A program made the translations under genes and the position numbers. The notes below the pieces were generated by a model, which made no database searches, was not told the DNA's origin, and saw only the letters and a program-made list of their open reading frames with translations. Of a DNA stretch of 64,000 nucleotides, positions 27,045 through 33,635 are shown piece after piece (the stretch's first letter is position 1; every line of letters begins with the position of its first letter). The DNA is taken from NCBI GenBank assembly GCA_036567965.1, contig DATCTN010000026.1, positions 305,297 through 369,296 of the forward strand, in the 5' to 3' direction. The DNA is from Candidatus Kryptoniota bacterium. Lineage in GTDB: Bacteria; Bacteroidota; Ignavibacteria; Kryptoniales; JAKASW01.

Positions 27045-27641
27045 ATGGGTGGAAGCACTTTAATAGATATCGTCAGTTCGATGCTTATAAGCGGACTACT
27101 CCTCCTTGTCGCACTGCAGATGGATGAGAAGGCAGTCCAGAACACTTACAATTCGCAGGCGAGCCTGACCGTGCAGCAGAACCTCACGTCGGTAGTCGAG
27201 CTTCTTGAGTATGATTTCAGAAAGATCGGATATTGTAAGACCTCAGACCTCATACCCGCTCCTCGATACTGCATCTCATACGGAGATACTAGTACGATCT
27301 GGTTCGTGTATGACGTCAACAACTCGGGGTCACTTGACACAATAAAGTACTGGCTCGGGGGTACGATCCCGCATTCGCCCAATCCTGATGTCAGATATTT
27401 CTATAGACAGGTAGATGGTGGCACTCCCGCCGAAGCCAATCTCGGAATTACGCAGTTCACGATCAAGTACTACGACACCTTCGGAAATTCCATCTCAACT
27501 CCTTTCTACGCACCGAATATGGTTCAGGTGGTCACAATAACAATAAGGGTTGAGCCGACTGCAGCATATGATTCTACCTACTCGACAAATTATGCCGTGT
27601 GGCGTCAAACAAGACTTGTCTCGCGGAATCTCAAAAGGTAA
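27045..27641 (+). CDS. Pilin-like protein, PilW/GspJ-like (gene 2 of 3)
   Basis: 198 residues. The N-terminus MGGSTLIDIVSSMLISGLLL looks like a prepilin with leader MGG, then STLID: Asp takes the place of the usual Glu at +5. The next segment VVELLEYDFRKIGYC resembles PilW/GspJ minor pilins (VxxLxxDLRxAG). It ends with a basic tail RQTRLVSRNLKR. It lies 12 bases after gene 1 and 10 bases before gene 3. Likely a minor pilin of a type II secretion or type IV pilus system whose other genes are not in this window. Confidence 0.65.
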   Translation: MGGSTLIDIVSSMLISGLLLLVALQMDEKAVQNTYNSQASLTVQQNLTSVVELLEYDFRKIGYCKTSDLIPAPRYCISYGDTSTIWFVYDVNNSGSLDTIKYWLGGTIPHSPNPDVRYFYRQVDGGTPAEANLGITQFTIKYYDTFGNSISTPFYAPNMVQVVTITIRVEPTAAYDSTYSTNYAVWRQTRLVSRNLKR

Positions 27642-27651
27642 GAGGTGCTAT

Positions 27652-28905
27652 ATGGTAGGACGAGGAACGCTTTTGGTAATACTCGGTTTCAGCTTGATAT
27701 TCGGACTTGCCAGCAATTACTGGAACCGTACCAGCAATGAGGCAGTCGATAATTTCACGAACTATTACAACCAGACCTCTGCTCATAATCTTGCTGCCAG
27801 CGGCGCGAACGTTGCCCTCACAAACATCTTCATGAACCCGACCAATAACGCGTCAAGATCCTTAAGTGGCAACTTAAGCGACGGAAGTTATTCCGTGAGG
27901 ATCGATTCTATAGGCAAGCTCACGTTGCGAGTAACTTCCACGGGCGAGTATCAAGACACAACGTCGACCGTTCAGGTCACACTTGGCCCAAAGTACTTCA
28001 GCGTGTATGGCGTGTACACTGCAACGATGGCTGGTGTTTACTGGGCGCCGGGTGATACAGTTAGGGGAGATTTTCACAGCGAAGACTACTTCAATATCAT
28101 CGGGAACCCGGTGTTCTACGGCAGCGTCACATCCAAATATGGAATGTACACTCCTCCCGGTTACACACGGAATCCTCAAATCTACGGTTCGTATCAATCC
28201 GGTGTCAGTGTACCAATGCCAAACACGAGTATTTCCAATCTGCAAACGGCTGCGGCGGCAGGCGGATTCACTTTCAACAATCCCAGCGGGGGAGGCTCAT
28301 ATGATGTGTACCTTACTTTCAACGCGGATGGGACCGTTACATACCACACCAGTGTAGTCACCTCCGATACAACGGTTGCGCTTTCCACGCTGGCTCCCAA
28401 CGGTGTAATTTACGTAAACAACGGAAGCATCCACGTCCATGGAACAGTTGCCGGACAGGTCGACATGGGCGCGGGCGGAAGCTCGGGCAACGAAGGAAAC
28501 ATTTATATAAACGGAAGCCTCATGTGTAATACCGACCCACAAAATAATCCGGCAAGCACGGACGTTATAGGGATTGTCGCGCAGAATAATGTCACCGTTG
28601 AAAGCGACAACGCTTACAAAGGAGTTAATCCACCGAATCCTCCCGTAAATCCGTATATTGAGGCCGCCATTTATGCTCAGAACGGAACTTTTTCTTCATA
28701 TTATCAGAGCAATAGTTACTACACCGGCCTTGGGGCAGTTCACGTTTATGGCTCGATCTCAAATCATCAAATCGGCGTGACTTCCGATCCGTCGATCACT
28801 CATGGTTATAACGCCAATTACTCCTGGGACTCGCGGTTCCAGAACCTGCAACCGCCTTCGTTCCCCATCACGGGGTCGTTCAAAGTCGTCTCATGGTATG
28901 AATGA
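27652..28905 (+). CDS. Large pilin-like/PilX-like surface protein (gene 3 of 3)
   Basis: 417 residues from ATG 27652, which follows AAGAGGTG; a longer in-frame start at 27550 would overlap gene 2. The N-terminus MVGRGTLLVILGFSLIFGLA is again a very short leader plus hydrophobic helix. Residues 30-120 carry a PilX-like stretch (HNLAASGANVALTNIFMNPT). The rest is rich in Asn, Ser, Gly and Tyr, with beta-like repeats (GTVTYHTSVVTSDTTVALST; GSIHVHGTVAGQVDMGAGGS), suggesting an extracellular beta-helix. No known enzyme motif seen. Confidence 0.6.
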   Translation: MVGRGTLLVILGFSLIFGLASNYWNRTSNEAVDNFTNYYNQTSAHNLAASGANVALTNIFMNPTNNASRSLSGNLSDGSYSVRIDSIGKLTLRVTSTGEYQDTTSTVQVTLGPKYFSVYGVYTATMAGVYWAPGDTVRGDFHSEDYFNIIGNPVFYGSVTSKYGMYTPPGYTRNPQIYGSYQSGVSVPMPNTSISNLQTAAAAGGFTFNNPSGGGSYDVYLTFNADGTVTYHTSVVTSDTTVALSTLAPNGVIYVNNGSIHVHGTVAGQVDMGAGGSSGNEGNIYINGSLMCNTDPQNNPASTDVIGIVAQNNVTVESDNAYKGVNPPNPPVNPYIEAAIYAQNGTFSSYYQSNSYYTGLGAVHVYGSISNHQIGVTSDPSITHGYNANYSWDSRFQNLQPPSFPITGSFKVVSWYE

Positions 28906-28924
28906 AAATCCAGTAAATTCAGTG

Positions 28925-28953
28925 TTGACATATACTGGTTTCTGGCTTAATAT
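28925..28953 (+). promoter_or_regulatory. Near-consensus sigma70 promoter before the small HTH gene
   Basis: TTGACA at 28925-28930, spacer of exactly 17 bases, TAATAT at 28948-28953. It lies 20 bases after the stop of the third pilin-like gene, and the ATG at 28981 follows the AAAAAGGAG site. It is the strongest promoter match I find in the window. Confidence 0.8.
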
Positions 28954-28980
28954 GTATCGAAGCAAAAAGGAGTTTGTACC

Positions 28981-29181
28981 ATGATGAGTGACGTTCAGAA
29001 AAGAATGAAAATCGTAGAGACGTACAAAAGGCTTGGAAGCCTCAGAGGAACAGCCGCCCGACTTGACCAGAATGTGAAGACGGTCAAGAAGTGGGTCGAC
29101 AGATTTGCGAAGTACGGCAAGAAAGGACTGATCGACAAGAGATTCAAGGCTCCTCTGAAGTCTAAGAGTAGATCAAGGTAA
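28981..29181 (+). CDS. Small stand-alone helix-turn-helix protein
   Basis: 66 residues, nearly all one HTH of the transposase/InsE type: RMKIVETYKRLGSLRGTAAR followed by VKTVKKWVDRFAKYGKKGL. The C-terminus is basic (LKSKSRSR). It has a near-consensus promoter and a strong AAAAAGGAG site, so it is expressed rather than debris. No catalytic domain follows, and no terminal repeats are visible. It could be a domesticated transposase fragment acting as a DNA-binding regulator, or the remains of an insertion sequence. Confidence 0.7.
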   Translation: MMSDVQKRMKIVETYKRLGSLRGTAARLDQNVKTVKKWVDRFAKYGKKGLIDKRFKAPLKSKSRSR

Positions 29182-29213
29182 TTACGTTCAAGAGTTAGTA
29201 CCTTAACACGTAG

Positions 29214-29247
29214 CACCCGCCTTCGCGGATATTAACGGAGGCGGGTG
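29214..29247 (+). terminator. Hairpin after the small HTH gene
   Basis: CACCCGCCT (29214-29222) pairs perfectly with AGGCGGGTG (29239-29247), loop of 16 bases. It is followed by AACTTTCT, a weak T tract, so it may act as a terminator or only as an mRNA-stabilising hairpin. Confidence 0.5.
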
Positions 29248-29298
29248 AACTTTCTAAGGTCAACGCGGCTTGCATCTCATTCCCAGGATTCTTCCATT

Positions 29299-30174
29299 AT
29301 GATACAAAGCATGACCGGTTTCGGCAAGGGTGAATCCACCGTGGGCGGGTTCACAGCGACAGCTGAAGTAAGAAGCGTGAACAGTCGCTATCTCGAAGTA
29401 TATGTCAAGCTCCCTCAATCTCTTGCGACTAAGGAAATTGAAGTGAGGGAGATGATCAGGCAGCGTCTTGGACGGGGGAAAGTCTCTCTCGTTGTCTCCT
29501 CGAACAACTCCCGGACTGACGACCAAATTTCCGTTGACATCGATTCTGTTAGCAGGATAATCACGCTTCTCAAGCAGCTTAAAAAATCCGCGAAGATAAC
29601 CTCGCCCCTTAAATTAGAGCACCTCCTCGTCTTTAAGGATCTGTTTAAGGGGTCGACAGAAGAATTGTCGAACGGTGAGGAGTGGGAGGCTGTAAGAGGC
29701 GCTGTGGATAGCGCCCTGGCACAACTCCAGGAGGCACGGACAGCGGAGGGGCAATCGCTTAAGAACGATCTCCGTGCGCGCATAAGCAGGCTTAATGAGG
29801 CGATAGACCGGATCGACAAGCTGGCTCGTCTCAGGGCGGAGGAAGGTAAGGCGAAGTTGAGGCAGAAGGTCGATGAGGTGATGAACGGTAAAGAGGTCGA
29901 CTCGAGTCGCCTCGAACTCGAAATCGTTCTTCTCGCGGACAAGCTAGACATCACGGAAGAAGTGGTTAGATTCAGAACACACAACGAGTTCTTCATGAAG
30001 CTTCTGGAAGGCGAAGATTCGAACGGCAGACGTTTGAATTTTCTTCTTCAGGAGATGAACAGGGAGACCAATACGATGGGGTCCAAATCGTTTGATGTGG
30101 AAATGTCTCATCTTGTCGTGGAGATGAAAGAAGAGCTCGAAAGAATCAGAGAACAAGTTCAGAACCTGGAATGA
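29299..30174 (+). CDS. yicC: YicC-family endoribonuclease
   Basis: 291 residues from ATG 29299, beginning MIQSMTGFGKGESTVGGFTA, the YicC N-terminus; a GTG at 29245 is in frame but adds an unrelated 18 residues. The C-terminal DUF1732 region has RLELEIVLLADKLDITEEVV, GRRLNFLLQEMNRETNTMGS. YicC proteins are metal-dependent RNases that act on small RNAs in Escherichia coli. Four bases overlap gmk, a common pairing in bacteria. Confidence 0.94.
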   Translation: MIQSMTGFGKGESTVGGFTATAEVRSVNSRYLEVYVKLPQSLATKEIEVREMIRQRLGRGKVSLVVSSNNSRTDDQISVDIDSVSRIITLLKQLKKSAKITSPLKLEHLLVFKDLFKGSTEELSNGEEWEAVRGAVDSALAQLQEARTAEGQSLKNDLRARISRLNEAIDRIDKLARLRAEEGKAKLRQKVDEVMNGKEVDSSRLELEIVLLADKLDITEEVVRFRTHNEFFMKLLEGEDSNGRRLNFLLQEMNRETNTMGSKSFDVEMSHLVVEMKEELERIREQVQNLE

Positions 30175-30779
30175 AGATTCGCGGCCAGCTTCTGGTTATA
30201 TCTGCCCCGAGCGGAGGGGGGAAGACGACGATCGTGCAAGAAATCCTGAAGCGATTCCCTGCATTCAGGTTTTCGGTTTCAGCGACGACGCGGGAGAAGA
30301 GGAAGGGCGAAACCGATGGGAAGGACTATTTCTTCCTTACGAGAGCAGAATTTGAAAAGAAGATAGCCGATGGTGATCTCGTTGAACACGAGGAGATCTA
30401 TTCGAATTATTACGGGACATTGAAAAGCGAAATCGAGAAGGCTCTTACGAACGGCGAAAATATTGTGTTTGATGTCGATGTGAATGGTGCACTTTCCATC
30501 AAGAAGAAATTCCCTGAGGCAATTCTCATTTTTGTGAGGCCTCCAACCCTCGAAATTCTGAGGAACAGGCTGGAAGGTCGGGGTAGCGAAAGTGCAGAAC
30601 AGGTGAACCGGCGGATGGCGAGGGTACCTATGGAACTTGAGAAAGGCGCCGGTTTTGACTATATTGTAATTAACGACGATCTCAAGAGGGCGGTTGATGA
30701 AGTCTTTGAAATCGTCGCAAAACATTTGTCCCAAGGATCGAGAGAAAAGGAGTACTCGGGTGGCACTAAAGCCGATTGA
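30171..30779 (+). CDS. gmk: Guanylate kinase
   Basis: 202 residues. P-loop is SAPSGGGKTT; the GMP-binding region has FRFSVSATTREKRKGETDGK and YFFLTRAEFEKKI; the lid has RLEGRGSESAEQVNRRM. It phosphorylates GMP to GDP. It overlaps yicC by four bases and rpoZ by 20 bases, so the three genes are read as one unit. Confidence 0.97.
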   Translation: MKIRGQLLVISAPSGGGKTTIVQEILKRFPAFRFSVSATTREKRKGETDGKDYFFLTRAEFEKKIADGDLVEHEEIYSNYYGTLKSEIEKALTNGENIVFDVDVNGALSIKKKFPEAILIFVRPPTLEILRNRLEGRGSESAEQVNRRMARVPMELEKGAGFDYIVINDDLKRAVDEVFEIVAKHLSQGSREKEYSGGTKAD

Positions 30780-31056
30780 TTTGACCCAGCTTGACATCGT
30801 AACTGGAAATGCTTATGAAGCGATCATCGTTTCATCGCGGCGCGCAAGACAGATTAGTGATGAGAGAAAAGTTGAATTTGCTCAGCGGCTTGAAGGAGTG
30901 AAACAGATTCAGGAATCTCTTGAGGAAGACGAAAAAGTAAACCCAGAGCAAGTCGAGCTGAGCAAGGAGTTTGACAAGCTTGAAAAGCCGACAGAACAAT
31001 CCCTCAATGAGCTGCTGGCCGGCAAGATCGTTTACAGATATAAATCCCCTCAGTAA
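30760..31056 (+). CDS. rpoZ: DNA-directed RNA polymerase subunit omega
   Basis: 98 residues from GTG 30760, behind AAAAGGAG with eight-base spacing. It begins ALKPIDLTQLDIVTGNAYEA and contains SSRRARQISDE, the RpoZ core. Between this core and the final LLAGKIVYRYKSPQ is a Glu/Lys/Gln-rich insert. The gene starts inside the end of gmk, as in gmk-rpoZ-coaBC clusters elsewhere. Omega aids assembly of the beta' subunit. Confidence 0.92.
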   Translation: MALKPIDLTQLDIVTGNAYEAIIVSSRRARQISDERKVEFAQRLEGVKQIQESLEEDEKVNPEQVELSKEFDKLEKPTEQSLNELLAGKIVYRYKSPQ

Positions 31057-31114
31057 GAAATCTGGTGCTGACATGCGCACCCTTTGTCTTCGGGTGAAGT
31101 AAAGGATTTCGTGC

Positions 31115-32329
31115 ATGTCTTCCCTCGCGGGTAAGAAAATAATTCTCGGAGTTTCAGGAAGCATTGCCGCGTACAAAAGTGCGTACCTTCTTCGCGAGCT
31201 TCTGAGAGAGGGCGCCGAAGTCAGAGTGGTAATGACTCCTTCGGCCGTAAATTTCGTTGCTCCGCTTACATTTTCTACTTTATCCAGGCATCAGGTCTAC
31301 ATTGAAATGTTTCCTGACAGAACGCGTTCAACAGATGCCTCGACCTGGCACATCGATCTCGCGCTCTGGGCTGATGCAATGTTGATTGCGCCGGCCACCG
31401 CCTCGACAATCGCGAAAATCACCTCCGGGGTAGCGGATAATTTTCTGACTTCTCTCGTGCTTGCGTTGCGCTGTCCTCTTGTGATCGCACCGGCAATGGA
31501 CGTAGACATGCTTCTTCATCCGACCACGAGCACGAACATCTCTAAGTTGAAAGAACGAGGCGTTTTCGTCATAGATCCCGAAGAAGGTGAACTTGCAAGC
31601 GGACTTAGCGGCGCAGGACGTCTGGCTGAGGTAAACAGGGTCATAGAGTATCTTACCTCCTTTTTCCTCGGTCATCAGTTGGACCTTGCCGGCAGGAAGA
31701 TCCTCGTGACTGCGGGTCCGACACAGGAGCCGATCGACGCGGTACGCTATGTCTCGAACAGGAGCTCCGGCAAAATGGGATTTGCCTTGGCGACGGCGGC
31801 TGCCAACCGGGGCGCGGAAGTGAGGTTGATTTCAGGACCTGTTTCTCTCGAAACACCGCGAAACGTCCTGAGGGAGAGCGTCTCGACGGCCGAAGAGATG
31901 CTCCAGGCCGTAGTGCGAAATATCGAGTGGTGCGACACACTCGTAATGACAGCAGCTGTCGCCGATTACAAGGTAGCTAGTCCTTCAGACAGGAAGATAA
32001 AGAAGTCCGAATTCAACGCTGGACAGCAGAGGTTTGAGCTTGTAGAGACGGCAGATATCCTCAGGTCCATTTCATCATTGAAGGGCGACCGAACATACAT
32101 CGGATTTGCCCTTGAGACTGAAGACGAGATTGCGAATGCCCGGGCCAAGCTCAGCGCGAAATCGCTCGACTTGATAGTTGTAAACAACGCGCGCGAAGAA
32201 GGCGCAGGGTTCGGCACAGACACGAACAAGGTGACGATCTTGAAGGCCGACGGCAGCGAACCTATCGAGCTCCCACTCCTTCCGAAGTACGAGGTCGGTA
32301 TGCGGATCCTTGACCTGATAAAGGGGTGA
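31115..32329 (+). CDS. coaBC: Bifunctional phosphopantothenoylcysteine decarboxylase / phosphopantothenate-cysteine ligase
   Basis: 404 residues. The N-terminal flavin CoaC domain has GVSGSIAAYKSAYLLRELL, the catalytic His in TWHIDLALWADAML and PAMDVDM. The last motif is PAMN in most bacteria; Asp here is, as I recall, common in Bacteroidota relatives. The C-terminal CoaB domain from about 190 has VTAGPTQEPIDAVRYVSNRS and GFALETEDE. It makes 4'-phosphopantetheine for coenzyme A. It follows rpoZ by 58 bases. Confidence 0.95.
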   Translation: MSSLAGKKIILGVSGSIAAYKSAYLLRELLREGAEVRVVMTPSAVNFVAPLTFSTLSRHQVYIEMFPDRTRSTDASTWHIDLALWADAMLIAPATASTIAKITSGVADNFLTSLVLALRCPLVIAPAMDVDMLLHPTTSTNISKLKERGVFVIDPEEGELASGLSGAGRLAEVNRVIEYLTSFFLGHQLDLAGRKILVTAGPTQEPIDAVRYVSNRSSGKMGFALATAAANRGAEVRLISGPVSLETPRNVLRESVSTAEEMLQAVVRNIEWCDTLVMTAAVADYKVASPSDRKIKKSEFNAGQQRFELVETADILRSISSLKGDRTYIGFALETEDEIANARAKLSAKSLDLIVVNNAREEGAGFGTDTNKVTILKADGSEPIELPLLPKYEVGMRILDLIKG

Positions 32330-32452
32330 TTGCCGGATCGAAGATCTGACGATCAGGGCTTTCCAAGAAATCCACCTTCCGGCGTGTAGGAAATTCTCAC
32401 ATCATTCCACTTTTTGAACCGGCCGGACCAATAACCTATTTACGAATAATGG

Positions 32453-32464
32453 GTTAGCGCTAAC
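32453..32464. promoter_or_regulatory. LacI-type operator palindrome
   Basis: GTTAGCGCTAAC is a perfect 12-base palindrome with a central CG, the form bound by many LacI-family regulators. It lies 132 bases upstream of the lacI-type gene and just upstream of a TTGACA at 32537. It probably serves autoregulation and, through that transcript, the TonB receptor operon. Confidence 0.65.
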
Positions 32465-32595
32465 ATAGGATTGGACTCAATTCTATTTCTGCCTCGGAAC
32501 CGTTTCCACGATTTGGAGAAAAATCTTCGAAATGACTTGACAACGTAACTTTTTTTCTACATCTTTTGGAAGCCCTTCCAAAGAAATGTGAGGTT

Positions 32596-33627
32596 ATGGC
32601 GTCAAAGGTCACTATTTACGACATTGCGAGAGAAGCGAGCGTTGGAATCGGTACCGTCTCCCGTGTCCTGAACAACCATCCAAGCGTCACCCCTGAGACC
32701 CGCAAGCGCGTAAGGGACGTTGCAAAGCGCCTAAACTACCAACCTCACACTTACGCTCAACGCCTTGCCCGTCGCCAGTCCGAAACAATATCAGCCATTA
32801 TACCGTTTTTCACTAATTACTTCTTCATCGAAGTCTTGCAGGGAGTCCAGGACAAGATCTCCCAGCTCGGCTATGACCTCGTCCTTTACGGCGTGAACCA
32901 TGTGGACCAGGTTGAGGCTTACATCTCTCGCGCACTCCAGCGTGGTAAGGTCGACGGAATCCTGTTCTTCTCTATGAAACTCCCCGAGAAAGTTATCGGC
33001 AGGCTGAAGGAAACTAATCTCCCGATAGTCTTAGTCGACACGGTTTCTCCCGATTTCGATTCCATCTCAGTCGCAAATGCCGAAGGCGCCTATGCGGCAA
33101 CAACTCACCTGATTGAACTTGGGCATCGAAATGTCGGGATGATCAACGCGCAACTCGTGAGCACACCTGCTGTGGAACGGCTCCAGGGATACAGGCGGGC
33201 ACTTGAGGGGCACGGAGTGCCCTACTCGGAGAAGCTCATAAAGACAGGCACGAATATCAAGCAAGATGGTTTCAACCGCGACGCGGGCTATGAGGCGATG
33301 ATCGAGTTCCTTAAGATGGGTCCGGATATGCCAAAGGCCTTTTTCGTTTCTTCGGACATCCAGGCGATGGGCGCGATCACTGCTTTGTCTGAAAACGGAA
33401 TCAGGGTCCCGGAGGACGTGTCCATAGTCGGGTTCGACGATATCGAACTCGCGAGGCACATAAGGCTGACCACCATGCGTCAGCCAATGTTTCAGATGGG
33501 TGTTCTTGCTATCGAGCGACTCGTTGCCAGGATGGCGAGTCCTGATATGGAAATACTTCACACAACATTTTCACCGACGCTTATTGTGAGAGAGAGCTGC
33601 GGCGCTCTCAGGAGAAATCAAAACTGA
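32596..33627 (+). CDS. LacI-family transcriptional regulator
   Basis: 343 residues from ATG 32596, directly after GTGAGGTT; an in-frame TTG at 32566 lacks a site. Residues 5-55 form the LacI HTH with hinge (VTIYDIAREASVGIGTVSRV, LNNHPSVTPETRKRV). The rest is a periplasmic-binding-protein-like sensor (LPIVLVDTVSPDFDSISVAN; VSIVGFDDIELARHIRLTTM). The effector is probably a sugar; the neighbours point to maltose or maltodextrin, which is inference. The TonB receptor gene follows after eight bases. Confidence 0.9.
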   Translation: MASKVTIYDIAREASVGIGTVSRVLNNHPSVTPETRKRVRDVAKRLNYQPHTYAQRLARRQSETISAIIPFFTNYFFIEVLQGVQDKISQLGYDLVLYGVNHVDQVEAYISRALQRGKVDGILFFSMKLPEKVIGRLKETNLPIVLVDTVSPDFDSISVANAEGAYAATTHLIELGHRNVGMINAQLVSTPAVERLQGYRRALEGHGVPYSEKLIKTGTNIKQDGFNRDAGYEAMIEFLKMGPDMPKAFFVSSDIQAMGAITALSENGIRVPEDVSIVGFDDIELARHIRLTTMRQPMFQMGVLAIERLVARMASPDMEILHTTFSPTLIVRESCGALRRNQN

Positions 33628-33635
33628 GGTAAAGC

